A stretch of DNA of 64,000 nucleotides from NCBI GenBank assembly GCA_040765295.1, contig JAXGSB010000001.1, positions 744,001-808,000 of the forward strand, given 5' to 3'. This DNA comes from Scatomorpha sp040765295. Its GTDB lineage: Bacteria; Bacillota; Clostridia; Oscillospirales; Oscillospiraceae. Shown here piece by piece: positions 52,953 to 61,323 of the stretch. Position 1 is the first letter of the stretch; each line of letters starts with the position of its first letter. The translations under genes were made by a program, and so were the position numbers. The notes beneath the pieces were generated by a model. It worked only from the letters and a program-made list of their open reading frames with translations, had not been told where the DNA came from and did no database searches.

Positions 52953-52997
52953 CTCCGCCACTCCAGGAAAAGAAAATAATAAGAATGTCAACTATTA

Positions 52998-53026
52998 ATA
53001 ATAGTATATCTCTGACTTTCTTTCAA
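52998..53026 (-). promoter_or_regulatory. Promoter of the lipoprotein-ecf-truA operon
   Basis: Minus-strand TTGAAA (53021-53026), a 17-base spacer and TATTAT (52998-53003). The IS element begins about 25 bases upstream. Confidence 0.7.
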
Positions 53027-53037
53027 GCTCTTTGTTT

Positions 53038-53051
53038 TGAATGTAAAAATT
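53038..53051. repeat. Left flanking direct repeat of the IS element
   Basis: TGAATGTAAAAATT, identical to 54303-54316, lies directly outside the left end of the IS30-type element. Probable target-site duplication. Confidence 0.7.
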
Positions 53052-53104
53052 CTTCAATTGCAAGTTAAACTGAAATCGAATTCCGTACAATGTTTGTTAC
53101 TTTG

Positions 53105-54208
53105 CTATGCTGCAGATGAGTGGAAATTTTCTGCACTCCTCCCTCCCAAAATTTTCCTAGGATAGTTATTTATAAATTCCTCTAACTTCTTTATTTCCTC
53201 TGTCGTGATGTCTTTGAGCTTTGTTCCTTTCGGTATGAAATACCTGATAAAGCCATTTAGATTCTCATTGCTGCCTCGTTCCCAAGCGGCATAGGCTCTC
53301 GCATAGTATATCTCTGTGCGTTCTGATTTAGTTAGGGCAGATTCTTCCAAACTCTTCCAATCCAGAAACTCAGAACCGTTATCTACTGTTATGCTTTTAA
53401 AATTCTCCTTAAAGACTCTACTTCCCATCTTGCGCTCTAAACCGTTAATCTTCCGTAGTACTGCCTTTTGAGTCTGGCGTCTCATTTTGAATATCCGGCA
53501 CTTCCGGCTATGACGGTCTACCAAGGTTAGCAGGCAAGTCGGGTCTGACTTTAAGGATTCTATACAGTCCATCTCCCAATGCCCTGTTTCAATGCGCAGC
53601 GTGCTCCCTAATGGCCTTTCGTCGATTCTTTTCCTGCCCGGGGGCGACAGTCGTTTTTCGACCTGCCTGTTCTTTCGCTTGGATTTAGCCCCTTTACGAG
53701 GCAGATCTTTCATTGTTACGCTGAGAAAGATGTCTTTCTCAACATAGTTATAGATAGTACGGCCACATAGTCGGGTTTCCGTTGGCCAGCCTTTTTCATT
53801 GAAGTGCATCACGATTGCTTCAGGAGAATAGCGTAATCGCTTCATATTCGGCATCTCTTCTCCTATTAGCATTTTTTCTATCTGTTCGCATAACTTCCGA
53901 TCCTTTCTTATCTTTAATGCAGGTCCTTTATTTGACCAGCTGTCTTGGATTTTGATATGCGCTGCGTATGAAGAATACGCCATGTAAGTCTCTAAATTAC
54001 TTCTTTTTTGCTCAACCAGTCCTCGCTTTAATTCTCTGCTTAAAGTTGCCTCACTCCATCCTAGTTGCTTCGCTATTTCCTTTTGTGTGAGTCTATCTTT
54101 ATTGGCACGTTTTAAATTTTCATTGTAGAGATACTCTAAAATTTCTCTATCTTTTAATTTTAAGTGCTGACCCGGACTCCTTTTGATGATACAATGTAAT
54201 TGGCTCAA
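53105..54208 (-). CDS. IS30-family transposase
   Basis: A 367-aa DDE transposase. The N-terminal helix-turn-helix is LTQKEIAKQLGWSEATLSRELKRG (near 40-63). The catalytic residues are Asp in TGHWEMDCIES, Asp in SITVDNGSEFLDW and Glu in ERGSNENLNGFIRYF, the IS30 signature. It seems intact. I choose the TTG at 54208, seven bases after GGGAG; the frame continues to 54274 without a ribosome site. Confidence 0.93.
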   Translation of the reverse strand: MSQLHCIIKRSPGQHLKLKDREILEYLYNENLKRANKDRLTQKEIAKQLGWSEATLSRELKRGLVEQKRSNLETYMAYSSYAAHIKIQDSWSNKGPALKIRKDRKLCEQIEKMLIGEEMPNMKRLRYSPEAIVMHFNEKGWPTETRLCGRTIYNYVEKDIFLSVTMKDLPRKGAKSKRKNRQVEKRLSPPGRKRIDERPLGSTLRIETGHWEMDCIESLKSDPTCLLTLVDRHSRKCRIFKMRRQTQKAVLRKINGLERKMGSRVFKENFKSITVDNGSEFLDWKSLEESALTKSERTEIYYARAYAAWERGSNENLNGFIRYFIPKGTKLKDITTEEIKKLEEFINNYPRKILGGRSAENFHSSAA

Positions 54209-54244
54209 AACAATTCTCCCTTCTATGTTGTTTCTTCCAATAAC

Positions 54245-54274
54245 ATTGTACAGAATTGTGGCGAGCCTTTTCAA
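54245..54274 (-). promoter_or_regulatory. Transposase promoter inside the right end
   Basis: Minus-strand TTGAAA (54269-54274), an 18-base spacer and TACAAT (54245-54250). The -10 box lies in the inner repeat, so transposase binding there could repress its own gene. Confidence 0.65.
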
Positions 54275-54302
54275 ATTATTGCAGTTTATTTTACAACTCG
54301 CC

Positions 54303-54316
54303 TGAATGTAAAAATT
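54303..54316. repeat. Right flanking direct repeat of the IS element
   Basis: TGAATGTAAAAATT, identical to 53038-53051. The bases beyond it (TCAAAA) still resemble the left copy (CTTCAA), so the original duplication may have been longer. Confidence 0.7.
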
Positions 54317-54338
54317 TCAAAAGCTGTAAGATATAAAA

Positions 54339-54368
54339 AAGCTGCGCACGAAATTTCGCGCGCAGCTT
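54339..54368 (-). terminator. Rho-independent terminator after the sodium-dependent transporter
   Basis: A long hairpin with outer stem AAGCTGCGC/GCGCAGCTT and inner CGAAATTTCG. The minus-strand RNA continues with a U run. Confidence 0.85.
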
Positions 54369-54393
54369 GAAATTCTTGAAAACTCAAGTTTTA

Positions 54394-55833
54394 TCAGCCG
54401 AAGAAATCCCTAATCTGGCTGTAGAGAACAAAGGCCACGCCGACCGGAATAACATATTTAAAGCAAATATCAAAGAAAGCCTTTCCCTTAAATGTATAAC
54501 CGCCAATCTCGCACTCATCATATATGGTCTTGGTCTTGTATTTCCAGCCTATGAGCAGGCTCATCAAAATAGCTCCAAGGGGCATGAACACGCCTTCGGA
54601 AATCATGTCATAAAAGTCGAGCCAACAGTCGTTCCAAGTTCTGTAGCCTGTGGAGGCGTCGCCGATTGTCATGCCGAGAATCTCGAAAGGAGCCTTCACG
54701 GCAGCGCCCCCGCTGCCCAGAGCATCAAGGGCGACAGGCAGCCCTACAACGAAAGCCAGAGCCGCGCAGACCAAGACAACATTTGTTCTGTTTACATCTT
54801 TTCCCTCTTTGAGTTTTTTGTCAACGTAATAGGAGACGCAAACTTCCAGAAGAGAAATCGAAGAGGTTATGGCTGCAATAAGAACAAGGAAGTAGAAAGT
54901 CATACCGACAAAGTTTCCGAAGGTTCCCATTTTTGTGAAAGCCGTCTGCATAGAAACGAAGAGAAGTCCGGGGCCGCCGCCGTAGTCAATTCCGAATGCA
55001 GCGCAGGCGGGCATGACGGCGCAGCCTGCAAGAAGAGCCATAATCGAGTCGGCAATCGGGATGATAAAAGCATTGCGCTGCAAATTGGCTTCCTTAGAAA
55101 GGTATGAGCCGTATGTTATCATGGCGCCCATGCCGAGAGAGAGCGAAAAGAACATTTGTCCTGCCGCAAGCTTTAAAACATTAAAGAAGCCGCCGGGTTC
55201 TTTGAAGACATCAAAGTTGGGCTTAAACATGTACTTATAGCCATCAATGGCGCCGGGCTGGAAAGCCACGTAAACAGCGACAAAGATCAGCAGGAAGAAG
55301 AGGGCAGGCATGCCGTAAACGGTAAACTTTTCAATGCCGTCTTTAATGCCCCCGCTGACAATTGCTACATTCATGTAAACGAATAGGGCGAAGAAAAAGA
55401 GCATTCCGCCGTAATCAAAAAGAAAACTCCCAAAAAAACCGAGACCCTGGCCGGAAAAACCATCCAGTCCAAGCAGCTGAAGCATGAAGCCGACCATGTA
55501 TCTCATTACAAGGCCGCCCAAAACACTGTAGAAAGCGACAATCACGAATGCGGATATAACTCCAAGATATCCAATCCACTTGTGGTTTTTTGAAAAGTAT
55601 GCGTAGGTGCCCACTGCGGAGCTGCCTGTCTTACGGCCGAGCGCAAGCTCACCGAGCATTACACCAAAACCGATAAAGATAACGCACAAGATGTAAATGA
55701 GGAGAAAAGCAAAGCCCCCTCCTTTGCCCATTTTGTAGGGAAAGCCCCAGATGTTTCCAAGACCGACAGCGGAGCCGATTGCTGCCATCAAAAACCCGAA
55801 ATTGCTTCCCCAGGAACCGCGTTTGTCTTCCAT
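54394..55833 (-). CDS. Sodium-dependent transporter of the NSS/SNF family
   Basis: A 479-aa secondary transporter with about eleven to twelve helices. The first helix has the family break and sodium site: GSAVGLGNIWGFPYKMGKGGG, seen as motifs at residues 20-40. Others are GELALGRKTG and GMGAMITYGSYL (near 253). Bacterial members (LeuT, MhsT, TnaT types) import hydrophobic or aromatic amino acids with sodium. The substrate is not predictable here. The ATG follows GGAGAGAAG. Monocistronic, with its own terminator. Confidence 0.95.
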   Translation of the reverse strand: MEDKRGSWGSNFGFLMAAIGSAVGLGNIWGFPYKMGKGGGFAFLLIYILCVIFIGFGVMLGELALGRKTGSSAVGTYAYFSKNHKWIGYLGVISAFVIVAFYSVLGGLVMRYMVGFMLQLLGLDGFSGQGLGFFGSFLFDYGGMLFFFALFVYMNVAIVSGGIKDGIEKFTVYGMPALFFLLIFVAVYVAFQPGAIDGYKYMFKPNFDVFKEPGGFFNVLKLAAGQMFFSLSLGMGAMITYGSYLSKEANLQRNAFIIPIADSIMALLAGCAVMPACAAFGIDYGGGPGLLFVSMQTAFTKMGTFGNFVGMTFYFLVLIAAITSSISLLEVCVSYYVDKKLKEGKDVNRTNVVLVCAALAFVVGLPVALDALGSGGAAVKAPFEILGMTIGDASTGYRTWNDCWLDFYDMISEGVFMPLGAILMSLLIGWKYKTKTIYDECEIGGYTFKGKAFFDICFKYVIPVGVAFVLYSQIRDFFG

Positions 55834-56140
55834 AGATCTTCTCTCCTTTAAAATATTTCATCTTGTCCGTTTTGGCGATTTAAAGTGCTAAACAGAAAAA
55901 TGATTGGTCATCAGTTTACACCAGCGCAGAGCAATAATCAAGATTTTTTGTCTGAAAAATGAGGTAAAAAAATTAAATTTTAATAACTATATATAAATTT
56001 GAGGATTTATGCTTAGCAATATGTGAATAATGAACTAAGATTAAAATGCCAGCTGAAGTAAAACTTGCTTGAATCCTTGACAGTCCATGGCGCAGAGGTA
56101 TAATTATCATGTTGCGAATAAGTTTAAATTGGAGGATTTT
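55834..56140. other. 307-nt AT-rich intergenic region
   Basis: The region between the divergent transporter and phosphoribosyltransferase genes contains the ribosome sites and the plus-strand promoter at 56077-56104. The stretch from about 55900 to 56060 is AT-rich with no ORF and no structure that I recognise. Confidence 0.7.
56077..56104 (+). promoter_or_regulatory. Promoter of the phosphoribosyltransferase gene
   Basis: TTGACA (56077-56082), a 16-base spacer and TATAAT (56099-56104), both boxes perfect. Confidence 0.88.
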
Positions 56141-56695
56141 ATGCATTACACCATAGATATAGCAGGCTTAAAGAGAGATCTGCCGCTCTGCAAGGTCAGC
56201 AACGAGCTCTATATAGGGGCCTTTGTCATGTTCGGAGATGTAGAGCTCACCGAACATTCGGCCAAAGAGCTGCTTAAAAGGGCTCCCGAATATGACTATC
56301 TGATTGCCCCTGAGGCCAAAGCAATACCCCTCGTCTACGAGATGGCAAGACAGAGGGGCGGGGAAAAATATTTTGTTGCCAGAAAGGGCGCAAAAGCATA
56401 TATGCAGGGGATCTTTGAAGTGGAGGTCAGGTCGATAACCACAATGCACATACAAAAGCTGGTTCTCGATACCGAAGATGCCAGGCTTATAGAGGGTAAG
56501 AGAATAATAATAGTTGACGATGTAATATCCACGGGCGAATCGCTCGCGGCTATGGAAGAGCTTGTGCACCGTTGCGGCGGCGAAGTTGTCGGCAAGATGA
56601 CGGTCTTAGCCGAGGGGGATGCGCAAAATCGGGAAGATATTATCTATCTGCAGAAGCTGCCGTTATTCAACTGCGACGGCACTGTCAAAGCCTAG
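56141..56695 (+). CDS. Purine-type phosphoribosyltransferase (Apt/Xpt-like)
   Basis: A 184-aa type I phosphoribosyltransferase. The PRPP-binding motif is IIIVDDVISTGESL (about 127-140), and YLIAPEAKAIPLVYEMAR with a preceding acidic stretch matches the adenine/xanthine branch. It would salvage a nucleobase; which one is unclear. I start at the ATG at 56141, nine bases after GGAGG; the frame upstream overlaps the promoter. Its last four bases overlap the convergent tadA stop and no terminator lies between them. Confidence 0.88.
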   Translation: MHYTIDIAGLKRDLPLCKVSNELYIGAFVMFGDVELTEHSAKELLKRAPEYDYLIAPEAKAIPLVYEMARQRGGEKYFVARKGAKAYMQGIFEVEVRSITTMHIQKLVLDTEDARLIEGKRIIIVDDVISTGESLAAMEELVHRCGGEVVGKMTVLAEGDAQNREDIIYLQKLPLFNCDGTVKA

Positions 56696-57138
56696 CGCTT
56701 GTCTTTGAAGAAGCGAGACAGAAGAGCAGCAGATTCCTCAGCTAAAATTCCCGAATAAATTTCGGGCTTGTGGCCGAGGCGTTCCTCAAAGAGATTAATA
56801 ACAGAGCTGCAAGCACCGCTTTTAGGCTCTTTTGCGCCGTAGACAACTCGGCCTATGCGAGAGTTTATTATGGCGCCGGCGCACATGGGGCAGGGCTCCA
56901 GCGTTACGAATATTGTGCAGTCGTCTAGAATGAGTCTGCCCAGCCTTTTTGTCGCCTCTCTTATAGCCAAAATTTCGGCGTGCGCAGTGGCGTCGGAGAG
57001 TCCTTCTCTTTGATTTTTGCCCTCACTGACGATATTCCCGTCGGAGTCCGTGATCACACATCCCACAGGAACCTCATCGAGCAGGGAAGCCTCTTCGGCG
57101 AGTTCAAGGGCTCTTTTCATATATTTTTCAAAATCCAT
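56692..57138 (-). CDS. tadA: tRNA adenosine(34) deaminase
   Basis: A 148-aa zinc deaminase that makes inosine at the wobble base of tRNA-Arg(ACG). Zinc and catalytic residues are His53 and Glu55 in TAHAEILAI and Cys83/Cys86 in EPCPMCAGAI. MDFEKYMKRALELAEEA is a normal start. It converges with the phosphoribosyltransferase gene with a four-base overlap. Confidence 0.95.
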   Translation of the reverse strand: MDFEKYMKRALELAEEASLLDEVPVGCVITDSDGNIVSEGKNQREGLSDATAHAEILAIREATKRLGRLILDDCTIFVTLEPCPMCAGAIINSRIGRVVYGAKEPKSGACSSVINLFEERLGHKPEIYSGILAEESAALLSRFFKDKR

Positions 57139-57153
57139 AATTTAGAATATTCC

Positions 57154-57185
57154 AAAGTCGTGCGAAAAGTTCACACGACTTTTTG
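57154..57185 (+). terminator. Terminator-type hairpin beyond tadA
   Basis: AAAGTCGTG (57154-57162) pairs with CACGACTTT (57174-57182). The T run (ACTTTTTGCTTTT) is on the plus strand, so it would stop RNA coming from the phosphoribosyltransferase gene after crossing tadA in antisense. On the minus strand the tail is only TTT. Confidence 0.65.
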
Positions 57186-57198
57186 CTTTTCTTACTTC

Positions 57199-57684
57199 CT
57201 AAACATCTGCATCAGGTGTATCCGGATCCGGCGCATCTGTTTCCGCTCCTGCGCTGTTTCGTGCTGCCATTTCCTTCTCAATTTCAAGAACCCTTTGCTC
57301 GAAGCTCATTTCAGCGTCAAAGTCGAGAGGAGCCTCTTCGGCATTTTCAGACTGCTTTCTGAGTTCCCGGCTCACACTCTCCAAGCGCTCGACAGAAAGC
57401 CTGATCTGGTCGAAAAATGCCGCGTACTCATTGGGTATGCTGCTTAAATTCTGCTCATAAAAATATCTGCCGAGCTCGGCGTAATCTTTGAGGAGTTTGT
57501 TTTCGGCGTCTGTCCTCTCGGAGTTAAGTCTGGCTATTCTGCCTATGTTTCTGGCTTTTTTCTCAGCCTCAATTCCGACTTCTTTAACCTTCTTTCCGGT
57601 GTAGCTCCAAAGTTCCTTTGCCACTTCACCTAAGCCGCTCAGGCTGGAGCTCAGTTTATCTTTTATTTCGGGATCCAATGCCAT
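57199..57684 (-). CDS. Hypothetical coiled-coil protein
   Basis: A 161-aa acidic, largely helical protein without signal or membrane segment. Residues about 10-75 (VAKELWSYTGKKVKEVGIEAEKK; NSERTDAENKLLKDYAELGRYFYEQ, seen as separate helices) and 90-140 look like amphipathic coiled coils; the tail is rich in Asp, Pro and Ala. A YAELGRYFYE-type motif is found in small Clostridia proteins with unknown roles, from memory. The ATG follows AGGAGG. It is 11 bases after lgt and thus the last gene of the M16-lgt operon. No function assigned. Confidence 0.75.
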   Translation of the reverse strand: MALDPEIKDKLSSSLSGLGEVAKELWSYTGKKVKEVGIEAEKKARNIGRIARLNSERTDAENKLLKDYAELGRYFYEQNLSSIPNEYAAFFDQIRLSVERLESVSRELRKQSENAEEAPLDFDAEMSFEQRVLEIEKEMAARNSAGAETDAPDPDTPDADV

Positions 57685-57695
57685 GGTTTTTCCTC

Positions 57696-58598
57696 CTATT
57701 TATTATATTTATTGCTTTCTTCGTCATCAAGCGAAGCTTCTGATTCTTTAGATTTAACTGTTTCCACATACATAGGCTTGTGCGTTTTCTTGGAGTTTAT
57801 AAGAAGCAGAATGACTGCCGCAGCGACAGAAAGGATTCCCACAAGCTGAGAGGCTCTTATGCCGCTGCCGAAAAGATAGAGACTGTCTGTCCTAAAACCC
57901 TCTATAAGCGCTCTGGCAGCGCCGTACCAGCCTATGTATATAATGAAAGCCTGACCGTCATAACGCCTTTTACCCCTGTTTATCCAGAAGAAAAGGAAAA
58001 TAAAGCCGATAAAAGACCAAATGCTCTCATATAAAAACGTGGGGTGGACAAAGATTGTTTCTCCCGAGGGCTTGGTGAGTCCCATACGCATGAAAAAATC
58101 TGTCTCATAGCCGAATGCCTCTCGGTTTATAAAGTTTGCCCAGCGGCCTATGCTGGCTCCAAGCGGCATAGAGCAGCCTATGATATCGAATATAGCGCCT
58201 GTCGGTATCTTCTTTATCCGTGCCCAGACCAAAGCCGTCAAGCTTCCGAAGATTATTCCTCCGTACATGGCTATTCCGCCGTTCCAAATTTTTATAATTT
58301 CATCAAGGTGATGTCTGTAGTAGTCCCAGCTGCAGGCCACAAAATAAACCCTGCAGCCGATTATACCGATGGGAATAATCCAGAGAAAAAGATCGTAGAG
58401 CTGGTCGCTTTCAATGCCGAATCGAGGAGCTCTTTTTGTGGCAAAAGTTACTGCAGAGAGCACCGCGATGGCTGTTATAAGACCGTAAAAATAAAACTCT
58501 CTGCCGAAAAGCGTGAAGCTTGCAGGCGGGTTAATCACAAAATCGCCTAAAAACGGAAAGCTTATGGCGGCATCGCGAATCATTGTTTCCATATACAT
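57696..58598 (-). CDS. lgt: Prolipoprotein diacylglyceryl transferase
   Basis: A 300-aa seven-helix membrane enzyme that transfers diacylglycerol to the lipobox cysteine. The Lgt signature reads GRWANFINREAFG (near 153-165), with YGLITAIAVL and an HPTFLYES motif near 185. The C-terminal 35 residues are a charged cytoplasmic tail. It serves lipoproteins such as the two binding proteins in this window. The ATG at 58598 or the one at 58592 could be used; both follow AAGGAATGAGG. The M16 peptidase stop is four bases before. Confidence 0.95.
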   Translation of the reverse strand: MYMETMIRDAAISFPFLGDFVINPPASFTLFGREFYFYGLITAIAVLSAVTFATKRAPRFGIESDQLYDLFLWIIPIGIIGCRVYFVACSWDYYRHHLDEIIKIWNGGIAMYGGIIFGSLTALVWARIKKIPTGAIFDIIGCSMPLGASIGRWANFINREAFGYETDFFMRMGLTKPSGETIFVHPTFLYESIWSFIGFIFLFFWINRGKRRYDGQAFIIYIGWYGAARALIEGFRTDSLYLFGSGIRASQLVGILSVAAAVILLLINSKKTHKPMYVETVKSKESEASLDDEESNKYNK

Positions 58599-58602
58599 TG
58601 CC

Positions 58603-59877
58603 TCATTCCTTGGGATTTAACTGAGCTACACACAGGTGTCCGGGCTCTATAAGTCTAAGAAAATTATTGATATCCGAAACATTTATTTTGTTAAAAAGTT
58701 CGAAGCTTTCGAAATAGTTGAGATCCTTAAAGAAATCCGAGCTAAGAGCGTAGCTTAGATCGTAGAAGGAGTCAAGAGAGCGAAGCTCCCGTCCGAAGAG
58801 CGCGTTCAGACAGCGCCTGAAATCTTCTTCTTTAACACCTTTCAATTTTACGCGTTCAAGCTCTTTGGTAAAATTTGCAAGAAGTTCCTCGGGCTTTTGA
58901 CTTTCGCAAGAGAAGGTCAAATAGGGGGCAGAGAGAATGCCCGTGTCAAGAGAGCGCGCAAAAGAGCCGCGAAAGAGTCCTGCGTTGTAGTTTTCATAGA
59001 AGAAGTCGGAGGTGGGACCGAAGACAGCGTTTAGTCCCAAGAAAGAGGCGTATTCAAAAAGATGTGCCTCATCGGGACTTAAATCTTTTAACTTGCAGCC
59101 GAAGAGGAGCTGTGTGGCCGCAATATCGGCGGTCTCGTAAGTTTCACGCCTAAAGGGCCTTATGCTCTCCTCAACAGAATAAACAGGCTCGGGTATATGC
59201 CCTTTGGCGGAAAGCTTGGCAGTTTCAACAGTCTCAATAACCTTTTCAATTTCCACATCTCCGCAAACAGTGAGGAGCATATTCGAAGGGATATAGAAGT
59301 GAGAGTGCACCCTATATAAAAGTTCGGCATCAACTTCGGAAATACTCTCCACAGTACCCAGCACTGCTGAGCTTATCTCATGTCTTTCAAAGAGAGAATT
59401 TAAGAAGTTTCTGTAAAGCCTGTATGAAGGTCTGTTTTTCGACATGCTTATTTCCTGAGCGATTATCCCTCTTTCCTTTTCCACCGATTCGGCGGTGAAG
59501 TAGGGCTTACTCACGAAATTAATGAGAGTCGCAAGATTCTCATAAAAATTCCGGCTGCACTCGAAGTGATAGGCTGTCATACTTGGGGATGTAAAGGCGT
59601 TGGGAGAGGCGCCCATCTCCGAAAAGGCCTCCTCACAGGGACCGTCTTCATTGGTGAAAAGCTGATGTTCTAAAAAGTGAGCCGTGCCCTCGGGAATACT
59701 GAAGTTTTTATCATCGATTTTATAATTTAAAACAGAGCCGCCATAGTTCACCGCAAGCTCGGCAAAGTATGAGCTGAAGCCATCTTTTTTAACCAGTATT
59801 ATTGTAAGTCCGTTGTCCAGTTTAACAGAGCTGACATTCTCATTAACTGTATTTTTTATATTCTTGAGTTCGATCAC
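58603..59877 (-). CDS. M16 family zinc metallopeptidase, catalytic subunit (YmfH-like)
   Basis: A 424-aa pitrilysin-type protease. The inverted zinc motif HxxEH is HFLEH (His67, Glu70, His71), with the third ligand Glu in EKERGIIAQEI near 146. Two half-barrel domains are visible, with the Arg/Tyr-containing C-terminal half less conserved. Its ATG overlaps the stop of the partner gene by four bases. The family works as a heterodimer with a non-catalytic partner, which is the next feature. The substrate is unknown, probably a peptide. Confidence 0.93.
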   Translation of the reverse strand: MIELKNIKNTVNENVSSVKLDNGLTIILVKKDGFSSYFAELAVNYGGSVLNYKIDDKNFSIPEGTAHFLEHQLFTNEDGPCEEAFSEMGASPNAFTSPSMTAYHFECSRNFYENLATLINFVSKPYFTAESVEKERGIIAQEISMSKNRPSYRLYRNFLNSLFERHEISSAVLGTVESISEVDAELLYRVHSHFYIPSNMLLTVCGDVEIEKVIETVETAKLSAKGHIPEPVYSVEESIRPFRRETYETADIAATQLLFGCKLKDLSPDEAHLFEYASFLGLNAVFGPTSDFFYENYNAGLFRGSFARSLDTGILSAPYLTFSCESQKPEELLANFTKELERVKLKGVKEEDFRRCLNALFGRELRSLDSFYDLSYALSSDFFKDLNYFESFELFNKINVSDINNFLRLIEPGHLCVAQLNPKE

Positions 59878-61151
59878 TTATTCTCCTCCGAAGTCATAAA
59901 ATAAACGGTATCTAAGCGAAGGCTTGAGGCAATATTTATTATGTCCTCACGCCCTACCTCCATGCAGGCAGCTGCAAACTCATGAGGCTGGGCGTCTTTG
60001 CCGCTCAAGTTCATAGCGAGAAAGAAACTTTCCAGCTTTCCGGGAGAATCTAAGACCGAGAGAAGATCAGAATATGCCACTTTTTTAGCCATGCTCAGCT
60101 CCTCATCGCTGAATTCTCCATCGGCCACAGCTTGAATTTCAGTTAAAATTGCATTCTTGGCGAGCTCAAACTTGTCAAAGTCAATGCCTGCAAATATAAA
60201 AAAGCTTCCTTTAAGGCGGTCATAACTTGAGTAGATTTCATAGCAGAGCGAGAGCTTTTCCCTTATATTTTTAAAGAGTCTGGAGCTTATAGAACTGCCG
60301 AAGAAAGTGTTGAATACTCTCAGGGAGGCAAGATCTGCGGTTTTGAAATACTCTCCGATTCTAAAGCCCAAATAAACTATGCCCTGTGTTGTATCCGCTT
60401 TTTCAAAGCAGAAATTTATATCCTCGCGCGGCGGAGCGTATAGAATATTTGTCTCCGGAATATCTATTCTCTTGGCTCTTGGGAGCCCTGCCAATGGCAT
60501 CATAAGGCGGAACATAAGCTCATCTGAGCTGAGTGAGCCGCAGTAAAAGAGCTCAACTTTTGAAAATGTAAGAAGCTTTTTATATGCCTTTGAAAGAGAA
60601 ATATAGTTCAGCTTTTCGCAGCCTTCAATATCCCCGTGGTGATTTATGGCGTAAGTCTCGCCCTCGAACATGGAACTTAAGAAATTAAAATAGGCAAGAA
60701 GCTCTTTGTTGTTTTTAATGGATTTTAATGCCTCTATGTGCTTGCCTTTCTCACTCTCCACATATTCAGGGAGGAAGAGCCCGCCTTTAGTGGCCGGCTG
60801 TAAAAGCAGCTCAAAGATAAAATCTATTATCTTGGCGACATATCCCTCGGGCAGGTATATTGCATCGGTAAAAGAAGCCGCAAGGCCAACACTGTGCTTT
60901 TCTCCGTATTTGCGGCTTAAAGAAGAAACATTCAGGCCAAAAAGCTCATCGGAGTAACGGCTTATCTCAGTCAAATTTCTGCGGAATTTACTGCCTCTCA
61001 GCAACACTCTTGGAATGAGGGCGTGCGCATTGACTGTCTCAGAGTCCAAGCTGCTTAGCATTGAGACGGAGAATCTGGAGGATTTAAACTTATCCGAGCT
61101 TACAGCTGTGAGCCTTATGCCGGGGCCTAATTCAAGTTTTCTTATCTCCAT
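59874..61151 (-). CDS. M16 family non-catalytic partner (YmfF-like)
   Basis: A 425-aa M16-fold protein without an HxxEH motif: the equivalent region reads VNAHALIPRVLLRGS. In two-gene M16 systems the inactive chain completes the active chamber. Conserved features are the ESEKGKHIEALKSIKNNKELLA segment, seen near residues 131-152, and an LFKNIREKLSLCYEIYSSY region with the R-Y motif of the C-terminal half (near 300-318). The gene is first in the operon with the catalytic subunit and lgt. Confidence 0.9.
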   Translation of the reverse strand: MEIRKLELGPGIRLTAVSSDKFKSSRFSVSMLSSLDSETVNAHALIPRVLLRGSKFRRNLTEISRYSDELFGLNVSSLSRKYGEKHSVGLAASFTDAIYLPEGYVAKIIDFIFELLLQPATKGGLFLPEYVESEKGKHIEALKSIKNNKELLAYFNFLSSMFEGETYAINHHGDIEGCEKLNYISLSKAYKKLLTFSKVELFYCGSLSSDELMFRLMMPLAGLPRAKRIDIPETNILYAPPREDINFCFEKADTTQGIVYLGFRIGEYFKTADLASLRVFNTFFGSSISSRLFKNIREKLSLCYEIYSSYDRLKGSFFIFAGIDFDKFELAKNAILTEIQAVADGEFSDEELSMAKKVAYSDLLSVLDSPGKLESFFLAMNLSGKDAQPHEFAAACMEVGREDIINIASSLRLDTVYFMTSEENK

Positions 61152-61238
61152 AATTACCTCCCGAAGTACATGATTTAGTATAACATAAAAGAGAGAGAGA
61201 AGACATCAGAAAATTATTTGCGCTGTAAAAGAAAACAC

Positions 61239-61267
61239 TTGACAGCATTGGAACGAAAACGTATAAT
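61239..61267 (+). promoter_or_regulatory. Consensus promoter of the ylxM-ffh operon
   Basis: TTGACA (61239-61244), a 17-base spacer and TATAAT (61262-61267). Confidence 0.92.
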
Positions 61268-61323
61268 TGCGAAAGTGAAAGATACCGGATTTCACAGAAC
61301 TGTTTTGAAGGAGGGCATCCAAG

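Larger units (their letters stand above)
53052..54302 (-). mobile_element. IS30-family insertion sequence, about 1.25 kb
   Basis: The element is bounded by 14-bp direct repeats and carries one full transposase gene. Imperfect terminal inverted repeats start six bases inside each border: TTGCAAGTTAAACTGAAAT (53058-53076) against the complement of 54278-54296, with 15 of 19 bases alike. A second inner inverted repeat, GTACAATGTT preceded by AATTC, occurs at about 53081-53094 and about 54243-54256. The exact ends are uncertain by about six bases. It sits between two operons and disrupts no gene. Confidence 0.85.
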
